Source of the DNA: Clostridiales bacterium UBA1390
GTDB lineage: Bacteria; Bacillota; Clostridia; Lachnospirales; Bianqueaceae
DNA length: 16,667 nt
Assembly: GCA_002305315.1 (NCBI GenBank)
Contig: DBQQ01000055.1
Location: 1-16,667, forward strand
Direction: 5' to 3'
Shown here: piece by piece, positions 1-7,661 of the stretch
Layout: each line of letters begins with the position of its first letter
How positions within the stretch are numbered: position 1 is the stretch's first letter
The notes under the pieces: model-generated
The model's database searches: none
What the model was told of the DNA's origin: nothing
The model's input: only the letters and a program-made list of their open reading frames with translations
Made by a program: the position numbers and the translations under genes

Positions 1-2
1 GT

Positions 3-37
3 AATACTATTATATATAATATGTATATAATAGTATT
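3..37. repeat. AT-rich perfect inverted repeat (14-bp arms)
   Basis: The arm AATACTATTATATA at 3-16 is exactly complementary to TATATAATAGTATT at 24-37, with a 7-base spacer. The arms are almost pure A/T with one G:C pair each, so this is a weak candidate for a classical Rho-independent terminator. It could be a DNA-binding protein site, the end of a gene to the left of the window, or a remnant of an element. The inverted repeat is seen directly; its function is unknown. Confidence 0.6.
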
Positions 38-67
38 TAAGTGTTTCTTCTTCGTGGGAAATCCGTC

Positions 68-1548
68 CCCTCGGTGATATTCTCATCACCCAGGAATTCT
101 GAATTGTAAAATCCCACTACAGGGATGAGATCTTCTCATTACTCAAGCCCCTAGAATTGTAAAATCTTGCTGCGACGATGAGATTCTCAGTGGCCCCTGG
201 GGGATTTTCTCATCACTCAGGCATTTTGAATTGTAAAATCCCGCTGCGGGGATGAGAATCTCGGGGGCCCCTGAAGATTTTCTCATCACTCAGGCACTTT
301 GAAATGTAAAATCATGCTGCGACGATGAGATTCTCAGAGGCCCTGGGGGATTTTCTCATCACCCAGGCGCTCTGAATTGTAAAATCTCGCTGCGGCGATG
401 AGAATCCCAGGGGGCCCGAAGGGAGTTTCTCATCACTCAGGCACTTTGAATTGTAAAATCCTGCTGTGGGGATGAGAATCCCAAGAGGACCCGGGGATTT
501 TCTCATCACCCAGTGCTCTGGGATTGTAAAATCGCGTTGTGGCGATGAGATTCTCGGGGGCCCCTGGGGATTTTCTCATCACTCAGGCGCTTTGAATTGT
601 AAAATCGCGCTGTGGCGATGAGATTCTCGGGTCCCTGAAGATTTTCTCATCACTCAGTGCTCTGGGATTGTAAAATTCCACTGCGACGATGAGATTCTCG
701 GGGCCCCTGAAGATCTTCTCATCACTCAGGCCTCTGAAATTGTAAAATCATGCTACGGCGATGAGATTCTCAGGGGCCCCCGGGGGGATTTTCTCATCAC
801 TCAGGCATTTTGAATTGTAAAATCCCGCTGCGGGGATGAGAATCTCGGGGGCCCCTGAAGATTTTCTCATCACTCAGGTACTTTGAATTGTAAAATCTCG
901 CTACGACGATGAGAATCTCGGGGCCCCCGGGGATTTTCTCATCACCCAGTCCTCTGGAAATGTAAAATCATGCTGCGGGGATGAGAATCTCAGGGGCGGG
1001 GGGATTTTCTTATCACACAAGAATTCTGAAATTGTAAAATCCCGCTACGGCGATGAGATCTTCTCATCACTCAGACATTCTGGAATTGTAAAATCCCGCT
1101 ACGACGATGAGAATCTCAGTGGCCCTGGGGGAGTTTCTCATCACCCAGTCCTCTGGAATTGTAAAATCATGCTGCGGGGATGAGATTCTCAGGGGGCCCC
1201 CGGGGATTTTCTCATCACTCAAGAATTCTGGAATTGTAAAATCCCGCTACGACGATGAGAATCTCAGGGACCCTGGGGATTTTTCTCATCACTCAGGCAC
1301 TTTGAATTGTAAAATTCCGCTACGACGATGAGAATCTCAGTGGCCCCTAGGGATTTTTCTCATCACCCAGTCCTCTGGAAATGTAAAATCCCGCTACGAC
1401 GATGAGAATCTCAGTGGCCCCTGGGGATTTTTCTCATCACCTAGGCGCTTTGAAATGTAAAATCCCGCTGCGGGGATGAGAATCCCCCGGGGCCCCCGGG
1501 GATTTTTCTCGTCGCCAGCCCTCTAAATTATAAAATCCCACGACGATG
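68..1548. repeat. Tandem array of 21 diverged ~73-bp dyad units (array 1)
   Basis: Twenty-one copies of a unit anchored on TGTAAAAT begin at 105, 158, 232, 305, 378, 452, 525, 598, 669, 741, 816, 889, 961, 1033, 1087, 1160, 1235, 1308, 1382, 1456 and a degenerate copy near 1529. Spacing is 71-75 bp, except two short steps of 53 and 54 bp (158 and 1087). In order, a unit has the left arm TTCTCATC, about 17 variable bases, the TGTAAAAT core, a short G/C hairpin-like segment, the right arm GATGAGAA (or GATGAGAT), and a linker centred on GGGGCCCC. Copies are diverged, not identical, and there are no unique spacers. Open frames inside it only read through the repeat and have no ribosome binding site or family resemblance. 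The array lies beyond the prfC terminator. No function is known to me. Confidence 0.9.
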
Positions 1549-1566
1549 CACTTCATTTGCGTTCTT

Positions 1567-1602
1567 AAATAAAAAGGCATTGCCACATAATATGGCAATG
1601 CC
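1567..1602 (-). terminator. Rho-independent terminator of prfC
   Basis: On the minus strand, GGCATTGCCA (complement of 1593-1602) pairs perfectly with TGGCAATGCC (complement of 1576-1585) around a 7-base loop. A T-rich run follows (complement of 1567-1575). It starts 7 bases after the prfC stop codon and separates prfC from array 1. Confidence 0.9.
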
Positions 1603-1608
1603 CCAATT

Positions 1609-3213
1609 TTACTCATTTTTTCCGAATTCAGCAAGGGAAAGACCAGGATTACGCTCTAAGATCATGCCAAGACTCCATTCATGTGCGTAGATGATGAGGT
1701 AATTGCCTTTGAAATCCTGAATGAGGTTGGCATCGGAGGTGAGATAGAGAGACGGAGGAGATTCCGGGTCGGTCTCATTCTCGATCCAGCGGATGTATTC
1801 CTGACTCATGGGTTCCAGGCGCACTTCGATATTGTATTCAGAACGCAGGCGATAGAGCAGTACATCAAATTGCAGTGTGCCGACGACACCGACGATGATT
1901 TCTTCCATGCCACGTTGTGGCTCTTGAAACATCTGAATCGCACCCTCTTGTGCGATCTGCGTGGTTCCTTTGATGAATTGTTTGCGCTTTAAGGTATCTA
2001 CCTGACGGAGCCTTGCGAAGTGCTCGGGCGCAAAGGTAGGGATTCCGGTAAAGCGGCACCTGAGGGTAGGATCGCATACCGTATCTCCAATAGAGAAGAT
2101 GCCGGGATCGAATACACCGATGATGTCGCCGGCGTAAGCTTCCTCAATGATCGTGCGATCCTGGGCCATTAATTGCTGAGGCTGAGAGAGGCGCATCTTC
2201 TTGTTTCCCTGCACATGAAAGACTTCCTGGTCCTTGTTGAAGCGGCCGGAACAGATTCGCATGAAAGCGATTCGGTCTCTGTGGGCACGATTCATGTTGG
2301 CCTGAATCTTAAATACAAAGGCAGAGAAATGAGGATCCATAGGATCGACCAGTTCGCCGTCAGCGGTCTGGCGCGCCAACGGAGGCGGAGTCAGACGAAG
2401 AAATTCCTGCAGGAAAGGCTCTACGCCGAAATTGGTAAGAGCGGATCCGAAAAATACAGGAGAAAGGCGACCGGTCTGGATCTCTTTCATATCAAACTCA
2501 TAGTTGGCGCCATCCAGAAGTTCGATGTCCTCGACGAGGGTTTCCTGCGCCTCTTGCCCAATTAGATCCGCCAAAGAGGGATCGTCCAGCTGCACTTCGA
2601 TAGCCGTGGCCTTTTTACTGCCGCCGTGAGAAATGAAGGAGATAATTTCACTCTTCTGGCGGTCGTAGACACCCTTAAAACTTTTGCCGGAACCGATGGG
2701 CCAGTTCATAGGATAGGTATGGATGCCCAGCTCTGTTTCGATCTCATCCATCAGATCGAAGGGATTACGGGCTTCTCGATCCATTTTGTTAATGAAGGTA
2801 AATACGGGAATATGACGCATGACACAGACTTTAAAAAGTTTACGGGTCTGCGCTTCTACACCCTTGGAGGCATCGATAACCATGACGGCGGAATCCGCAG
2901 CCATGAGGGTTCGATACGTGTCCTCTGAAAAATCCTGGTGTCCCGGCGTATCCAGGATATTGATGCAATATCCATCATAATTAAACTGCATGACGGAGGA
3001 GGTGACGGAGATGCCTCGCTGTTTTTCAATTTCCATCCAGTCAGATACCGCATGTCTGGCAGCGGCTTTTCCCTTGACCGCACCAGCCAACTGGATAGCG
3101 CCGCCATATAATAAAAACTTTTCCGTCAATGTGGTTTTACCCGCATCGGGGTGAGAGATAATCGCAAAAGTCCGCCGTTTCTCAATGGCGGAAACAAGAT
3201 CCTGTTTTGCCAA
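1609..3213 (-). CDS. prfC: Peptide chain release factor 3
   Basis: This translational GTPase removes class I release factors from the ribosome after peptide release. The G1 loop SHPDAGKT is at residues 20-27, the switch region QRGISVTSS near 66-74, DTPGH at 88-92 and NKMD at 142-145. The stretch GGAIQLAGAVKG after the G domain start and the SDWMEIEKQRGI signature are typical of RF3 rather than EF-G. I chose the TTG at 3211-3213, giving 534 residues starting MAKQDLVSAIEKRR. It has a GGAGG ribosome binding site (complement of 3221-3225) seven bases upstream, and the length fits the family's roughly 530. An upstream ATG at 3246 has no such site and lies very close to the predicted transcription start. 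The gene is monocistronic with its own promoter and terminator, divergent from the main operon. Confidence 0.96.
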   Translation of the reverse strand: MAKQDLVSAIEKRRTFAIISHPDAGKTTLTEKFLLYGGAIQLAGAVKGKAAARHAVSDWMEIEKQRGISVTSSVMQFNYDGYCINILDTPGHQDFSEDTYRTLMAADSAVMVIDASKGVEAQTRKLFKVCVMRHIPVFTFINKMDREARNPFDLMDEIETELGIHTYPMNWPIGSGKSFKGVYDRQKSEIISFISHGGSKKATAIEVQLDDPSLADLIGQEAQETLVEDIELLDGANYEFDMKEIQTGRLSPVFFGSALTNFGVEPFLQEFLRLTPPPLARQTADGELVDPMDPHFSAFVFKIQANMNRAHRDRIAFMRICSGRFNKDQEVFHVQGNKKMRLSQPQQLMAQDRTIIEEAYAGDIIGVFDPGIFSIGDTVCDPTLRCRFTGIPTFAPEHFARLRQVDTLKRKQFIKGTTQIAQEGAIQMFQEPQRGMEEIIVGVVGTLQFDVLLYRLRSEYNIEVRLEPMSQEYIRWIENETDPESPPSLYLTSDANLIQDFKGNYLIIYAHEWSLGMILERNPGLSLAEFGKNE

Positions 3214-3263
3214 AAGAATTCCTCCAAACAGATATATACTTTCCATATAGAAATGCCGGATCC

Positions 3264-3292
3264 ATTATAGCATCAATAAAAAGCCGACGCAA
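3264..3292 (-). promoter_or_regulatory. Sigma-A type promoter of prfC
   Basis: On the minus strand the -35 element is TTGCGT (complement of 3287-3292) and the -10 is a perfect TATAAT (complement of 3264-3269), spaced 17 bp. The predicted transcription start near 3257 leaves a leader of about 44 bases before the TTG start codon. Confidence 0.7.
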
Positions 3293-3347
3293 GGTTTTTT
3301 TCTAAAAATGAGATCCTTAAGAGTTTCTGATGAATCCCATAATGCCG

Positions 3348-3376
3348 TTGATTTTTCGAATGAAATTTGGTATAGT
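3348..3376 (+). promoter_or_regulatory. Sigma-A type promoter of the flavoprotein-to-PBP operon
   Basis: TTGATT at 3348-3353 and TATAGT at 3371-3376 are separated by exactly 17 bp. The first gene starts about 43 bases downstream. It stands back to back with the prfC promoter, with about 55 bp between the two -35 elements. Confidence 0.65.
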
Positions 3377-3419
3377 AATAACGAACACTTGTTCAATATA
3401 GGGTAAAGGAGTTGGAAAT

Positions 3420-4631
3420 ATGCGGATTGGGATCATTGGCGGCGGAGCAGCCGGCATGGTAGCGGCCATTACAGCAGCCAGAGTCGGTGCGGAAGTGACG
3501 ATTTTCGAGAAGATGGATCGTGTCGGCAAGAAGCTTTTAGCGACAGGAAATGGACGCTGCAATATTTCCAATGAACATATGGAACTGTTTCATTTTCATG
3601 GAGCGGCTCCGGACTTTATAAAAGCGGTGATGGAAGCAGTATCACCGGAGAGAACGCGGCAATTCTGGGAGAGTCTGGGGTTGGTGCTGATTTCGCTGGA
3701 AGGCAAGCTGTATCCCATGTCATTGCAGGCGTCCGGCGTATTGGATGCGTTGCGTGGAGAGATGGAGAGACTGGGAGTTCGGATTTGTTGTGCGACTCCC
3801 GTAGAACGCATTGTGTCCGTAAAGAAAAATTGGATGCTAGAGGGCGCAGATGGACAGGAGCTGGGGAGATTTCCGCGTATCATCATTACAGTGGGGGGAA
3901 AGGCTTCGCCGCAGTTTGGGGCGGATGGAGATGGTAAGAAGCTGGCCGCTGCACTGGGGCACACGGTGGTACCGCTGCGACCGGCCCTTGTGAAGTTGAA
4001 ATGCCGTAGTCCCTATCTGAAGGCATTATCGGGCTGTAAAGTGGACGCCAAGGCATCACTGTTGCAAGGAGATGAGGTGCTGGCACAAGAATGGGGCGAA
4101 GTGCTTTTCACGGCGGAGGGATTATCGGGTCCGCCTATTTTGCGGCTTTCCAGGGAAGCGCTCGTAAGCGGCAGACGATGCAGCATTGCGCTCAATCTGA
4201 TGGATCAGATGCGGGAGGGAGAATGTTACTGGTGGCTGAAACAGCGTGCAGAACGCTTTGGCTATATGAAAGTGCAGGAGATGCTGAGCGGCATTCTCCA
4301 TAAGCGTCTGATTCTGCCGATGCTGAAGGAAACGGATATCCCACCGCAGATGCTCTGCGAGCGCTTAAGTAAGCAGCAGGTACAGGCGCTGGCACGTATT
4401 TTGCAGTGGTGGACATTTCCCGTATTGGGAGACGGCGGATGGCGCGAGGCACAAGTGACCGTAGGCGGTGTCTTTACCGGCGAGATTGATCCGAACACCA
4501 TGCAGTCTAAGAAAAGAAATGGGATATATTGGGCGGGCGAAGTGTTGGATGTGGATGGCGACTGCGGAGGATATAATTTGCAGTGGGCTGCCAGCAGCGG
4601 AATACTGGCGGGGCAGTGCGCTGCCCAATAA
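3420..4631 (+). CDS. HI0933/YhiN-family FAD-dependent NAD(P) oxidoreductase-like flavoprotein
   Basis: This 403-residue protein belongs to the family of predicted flavoproteins typified by HI0933 and YhiN. It opens with the dinucleotide-binding motif IGIIGGGAAGMVAA (residues 3-16) followed by the acidic strand end TIFEK. The family signature GKKLLATGNGRCNISN is near residues 36-51. Near the end, GIYWAGEVLDVDGDCGGYNL is the second conserved FAD-contact segment. The length matches the usual 400-410. An AAAGGAG ribosome binding site (3405-3411) precedes the ATG by 8 bases. It is the first gene of the operon, with proB starting 14 bases after its stop. The natural substrate of this family is not established, so I assign no reaction. 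Confidence 0.92.
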   Translation: MRIGIIGGGAAGMVAAITAARVGAEVTIFEKMDRVGKKLLATGNGRCNISNEHMELFHFHGAAPDFIKAVMEAVSPERTRQFWESLGLVLISLEGKLYPMSLQASGVLDALRGEMERLGVRICCATPVERIVSVKKNWMLEGADGQELGRFPRIIITVGGKASPQFGADGDGKKLAAALGHTVVPLRPALVKLKCRSPYLKALSGCKVDAKASLLQGDEVLAQEWGEVLFTAEGLSGPPILRLSREALVSGRRCSIALNLMDQMREGECYWWLKQRAERFGYMKVQEMLSGILHKRLILPMLKETDIPPQMLCERLSKQQVQALARILQWWTFPVLGDGGWREAQVTVGGVFTGEIDPNTMQSKKRNGIYWAGEVLDVDGDCGGYNLQWAASSGILAGQCAAQ

Positions 4632-4645
4632 AGGGAGGAGAACAT

Positions 4646-5446
4646 ATGAGGGATTTAAGTCGGGTACGCAGGGTAGTGGTGAAGATCGGATCTTCTTCTA
4701 TTACTCATGAGAATGGGAGGCTGGCTCTTCGAAAGATTGATCTGCTGGCGAAAGAGCTGGCGGATTTGCATAATAGTGGAAGAGACGTGATATTGGTTTC
4801 TTCGGGCGCGATCGCGGCAGGCGTATCAGCACTGCGGCTGTGTCAGAAGCCGCAGAAGACGGCGCAGAAACAGGCGGCTGCGGCAGTAGGCCAGGGAGCG
4901 CTGATGCAGCTGTATGAAAAATTTTTTTTGGAGTATCGGCAGAGCATCGCGCAGATTCTGCTGACAAAAGATGTGATGGATGATCCTTGTCAACGGGAAA
5001 ATGCGATCAATACATTTGCCCAATTATTGGAATATGGGGTGATTCCTATCGTAAACGAGAATGACACGATTGCCACCGATGAGATTGGTTTTGGAGATAA
5101 TGACAGGCTATCCGCTTATGTGGCGGCATTGGTACAGGCGGATCTTTTGATCCTGCTTTCTGATATTGACGGATTATACACGGCGGATCCGACGGCACAT
5201 CCGGAAGCGACGCAGATCAAAGAGGTGCATCAGATCACCGCGGAGATTGAGGCGATGGCAGGCAGTACCCATTCCGGCGTGGGAACTGGCGGAATGATCA
5301 CAAAGATTATGGCGGCACAGATTGCGACGGAGGCCGGGATTGATATGATGATCGCGAATGCGGCAGAACCGGATGTGCTGGAACGCATTTTCGAAGGGGA
5401 AGAACTGGGGACATATTTCTATGGATGCAGAGAAATCCTTGCTTAG
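4646..5446 (+). CDS. proB: Glutamate 5-kinase, short form without PUA domain
   Basis: It phosphorylates L-glutamate to gamma-glutamyl phosphate, the first step of proline synthesis. The 266 residues cover only the amino acid kinase fold. Visible motifs are VVVKIGSSS near residue 10 with Lys13, the SSGAIAAG turn, NENDTIATDEIGFGDNDRLSA for glutamate and phosphate contacts, LLSDIDGLYTADP, and the glycine-rich GVGTGGMITK. The roughly 100-residue C-terminal PUA domain of E. coli ProB is absent; short forms are known in Firmicutes. The ATG at 4646 has GGGAGGAG five bases upstream, and an upstream in-frame ATG at 4583 lies inside the previous gene without such support. proA is not adjacent. The end overlaps the next gene by 26 bp, suggesting translational coupling. 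Confidence 0.95.
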   Translation: MRDLSRVRRVVVKIGSSSITHENGRLALRKIDLLAKELADLHNSGRDVILVSSGAIAAGVSALRLCQKPQKTAQKQAAAAVGQGALMQLYEKFFLEYRQSIAQILLTKDVMDDPCQRENAINTFAQLLEYGVIPIVNENDTIATDEIGFGDNDRLSAYVAALVQADLLILLSDIDGLYTADPTAHPEATQIKEVHQITAEIEAMAGSTHSGVGTGGMITKIMAAQIATEAGIDMMIANAAEPDVLERIFEGEELGTYFYGCREILA

Positions 5447-6002
5447 AGAAGAAGGAAGACGCATGCGGGACGGACTCTCGGAGTCCTTCCGCGCGCAGGC
5501 TTCGGAAAGGATTTTAGAAATCCTGGCGGGATGTACGGAGTATCCAAGCGTGAGGCAGATCTTTCTGTTTTGCACGCTGGGAAGTGAACCGCAGACGGCC
5601 CCCTGGATGGAGCGCTTCTGGAGAGATGGAAAAAGCGTGAGCTGTCCTCGCACACAGAGAAAGGGACGGATGGATTTCTATGAGATTCAGCGGATGGAGG
5701 ATCTCCTTCCGGGGCGTTATGGAATTCTGGAACCAGCAGAGACATGTCCTGAGAGCATTCCCGATCTGGATACCTGGATATTGACGCCGGGACTTTGGTT
5801 CGATGACAGAGGATATCGTATCGGATATGGCGGCGGTTTTTATGATAGATACATGGAGCGATTTCCGAAGGCGCATTATATGGGAGTTGGATTTTCCTGT
5901 CAGCGTAGGAAGGAGAGATGGCCTCTATGTCCCTTTGACCAAAGGCTGGAACGACTGGTCACAGAGCAGGGGGTATATTTTTTTGAGGAGGTAGGGGAAT
6001 GA
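5421..6002 (+). CDS. 5-formyltetrahydrofolate cyclo-ligase
   Basis: It converts 5-formyltetrahydrofolate to 5,10-methenyltetrahydrofolate using ATP. The 193-residue product shows the family pattern. An N-terminal helix with EKSLLREEGRRMRDGLSE corresponds to the usual K-x-x-LR start. Next come a GKSVSCPRT strand, MDFYEI, the LPGRYGILEP segment, the ILTPGLWFDDRGYRIGYGGG loop and the diagnostic GGGFYDRYM, followed by a C-terminal LVTEQGVYFF. I prefer the ATG at 5421 because it keeps the K-x-x-LR segment. An ATG at 5463 has a somewhat better purine-rich site and would lose it. The start lies inside the end of proB and the stop overlaps the ruvA start as ATGA. The codon-level fit is good but the protein is more divergent than its neighbours. 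Confidence 0.9.
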   Translation: MDAEKSLLREEGRRMRDGLSESFRAQASERILEILAGCTEYPSVRQIFLFCTLGSEPQTAPWMERFWRDGKSVSCPRTQRKGRMDFYEIQRMEDLLPGRYGILEPAETCPESIPDLDTWILTPGLWFDDRGYRIGYGGGFYDRYMERFPKAHYMGVGFSCQRRKERWPLCPFDQRLERLVTEQGVYFFEEVGE

Positions 6003-6601
6003 TCGCTTATGTGAGCGGTATATGTAAAGAGATAGAAGGGGACAGCGTGGTCATTGATGTGGGGGGCATCGGATATCGAGTGTTCACACCCATCACAGAA
6101 GCGCTCGTTCGCATGGGCGTAGGAAATCCGATGACTTTATATACCCATTTCTGTGTACGGGAAGACGCGCAGATTCTATATGGTTTTCTGGAGAAGAGTA
6201 CGCTGAAATTATTTCGGCAATTGATCAATGTGAATGGTGTAGGTCCTAAATATGCGTTGGCGATTCTGACGCAGCTTTCGGAAAATGCGGTGATTCTGGC
6301 GATCGCCAGCGGTGATCATAAGGCACTTACGAAAGTTTCGGGGATTGGGCCGAAGACGGCGCAGAGAATCGTGTTGGATCTGAAAGATAAGGTCAGTGTT
6401 TCACAGGAAGATGCGACTCTTATGCCGGAAATTCGAATAGAGACAGAAGAAAAAGGAAGCGCGGCAGAAGTGCTGGAAGCGCTGTCTTCGTTGGGATATA
6501 CCAGGGCTGAGGCATCTGCGGCCCTGGGCAAGATTTATGATGAGAAGAAAACAGTGCAGCAGTTGGTGAAGGAGGCCCTTCGTCAATTGGCGGCATTCTG
6601 A
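5999..6601 (+). CDS. ruvA: Holliday junction branch migration protein RuvA
   Basis: RuvA binds four-way DNA junctions as a tetramer and loads the RuvB motor. The 200 residues show the three expected parts. There is an N-terminal OB fold starting MIAYVSGICKEIEGDSVVID, and two helix-hairpin-helix motifs (INVNGVGPKYALAIL and VSGIGPKTAQRIVLDLKDK). After an acidic flexible linker comes the C-terminal RuvB-binding domain (AAEVLEALSSLGYTRAEA). Length matches the family. A strong GAGGAGG site precedes the ATG, which overlaps the upstream stop as ATGA. ruvB follows after 19 bases. No ruvC is present, as is usual in Firmicutes, where RecU resolves junctions. Confidence 0.98.
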   Translation: MIAYVSGICKEIEGDSVVIDVGGIGYRVFTPITEALVRMGVGNPMTLYTHFCVREDAQILYGFLEKSTLKLFRQLINVNGVGPKYALAILTQLSENAVILAIASGDHKALTKVSGIGPKTAQRIVLDLKDKVSVSQEDATLMPEIRIETEEKGSAAEVLEALSSLGYTRAEASAALGKIYDEKKTVQQLVKEALRQLAAF

Positions 6602-6620
6602 TAGAGGAGAGGAAGAATAG

Positions 6621-7661
6621 ATGGATCTGGAGAATCTGGAAAGGATCATCGACGCGACGGTTCGTAAGGAAGAAGAAGAGAGCGAGAAAAGCCTGCGCCC
6701 GCATCGATTTGAAGAGTATATGGGGCAGGAAGAGATCAAGAAGAATCTGAAGGTCTTTATTCAGGCAGCGAAGCAGCGCCAGGAGCCTCTGGACCATATT
6801 TTGTTTTATGGGCCGCCGGGCCTGGGAAAGACCACGCTGGCTGGAATCATTGCTTATGAGATGGGCGTGCACATGAAAGTGACGACAGGACCAGCGATTG
6901 AACGGCCCGGAGATATCGCGGCCATTCTCAATAATCTGTCAGAAGGGGATGTGCTTTTTATTGATGAGATTCATCGTCTGAATCGACAGGTGGAGGAGAT
7001 CCTGTATCCGGCGATGGAGGATTATGCCATCGATATCATGATCGGGAAAGGACCGGCGGCAAAATCGCTGCGGATCGAGCTGCCGAAGTTTACGCTGATT
7101 GGAGCGACCACGCGTGTGGGCATGCTTTCGGCGCCATTACGAGATCGTTTCGGACTGGTCAACCATCTGGAGTTTTATAGTGTAGAAGAGCTGGCACAGA
7201 TTGTGGAGCGGTCAGCGCAGACACTGGATGTGGATATTGATGAAGAGGGCGCCATGGAGATCGCCAGGAGAAGCCGAGGAACGCCGCGATTGGCGAATCG
7301 CCTGCTTAAGAGGACAAGGGACTTTGCGCAGGTCATGTTCGATGGCAAGATCACGCAGGAGACGGCAAGTCATGCATTGAACGCGCTCCGAGTCGATCCG
7401 CATGGACTGGATACCATGGATCATAGGCTTCTTATGGCGATGATGGATACTTTCGGCGGGGGGCCCGTAGGGCTGGAGACGCTGGCGGCCTCCATCGGAG
7501 AAGACGTGGGAACCGTAGAAGACGTGTGTGAGCCGTATCTGATGCAGCAGGGTTTCATACAGAGAACACCAAGAGGAAGGATGGTAACGCCCAAATGCCT
7601 ACAGTATTTTCACAGAGCTTTACCGGAAGCCGGCGAACAGTTGAGGATGAGCGAGGAATGA
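6621..7661 (+). CDS. ruvB: Holliday junction branch migration ATPase RuvB
   Basis: This hexameric AAA+ motor pulls DNA through the RuvA-bound junction. Among 346 residues, Walker [10 protein letters not shown] is at 64-72 and Walker B with D115-E116 is in VLFIDEIH. Sensor 1 GATTR is at 161-165, and the arginine finger segment SAPLRDRFG is at 170-178 with Arg174. The C-terminal part ends with a winged-helix region ([19 protein letters not shown]). GAGGAGAGGAAG lies just upstream of the ATG. Its stop overlaps the start of the next gene as ATGA. Confidence 0.98.
   Translation: MDLENLERIIDATVRKEEEESEKSLRPHRFEEYMGQEEIKKNLKVFIQAAKQRQEPLDHILFYGPPGLGKTTLAGIIAYEMGVHMKVTTGPAIERPGDIAAILNNLSEGDVLFIDEIHRLNRQVEEILYPAMEDYAIDIMIGKGPAAKSLRIELPKFTLIGATTRVGMLSAPLRDRFGLVNHLEFYSVEELAQIVERSAQTLDVDIDEEGAMEIARRSRGTPRLANRLLKRTRDFAQVMFDGKITQETASHALNALRVDPHGLDTMDHRLLMAMMDTFGGGPVGLETLAASIGEDVGTVEDVCEPYLMQQGFIQRTPRGRMVTPKCLQYFHRALPEAGEQLRMSEE

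Noticed and set aside
1107..1331. Small repeat-rich protein on the plus strand, and similar minus-strand frames at 312-509 and 1437-1634
   Set aside because: The translations only echo the tandem repeat, with no ribosome binding site and no conservation of frame between units, whose 73-bp period is not a multiple of three.
68..1548. CRISPR array
   Set aside because: Units are diverged along their whole length and there are no identical short repeats alternating with unique 30-40 bp spacers. No cas gene is present.
68..1548. Integron attC array
   Set aside because: The inverted arms recall attC sites, but there are no cassettes, no integrase and no consistent GTTRRRY core at unit ends.
1681..2928. 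Plus-strand frames opposite prfC
   Set aside because: They are antisense shadows of a strongly conserved gene, with no ribosome binding sites or recognisable products.
3214..3246. Eleven-codon N-terminal extension of prfC from the ATG at 3246
   Set aside because: No ribosome binding site precedes it, it lies only about 11 bases after the predicted transcription start, and the TTG at 3211-3213 has an ideal GGAGG spacing and fits family length.
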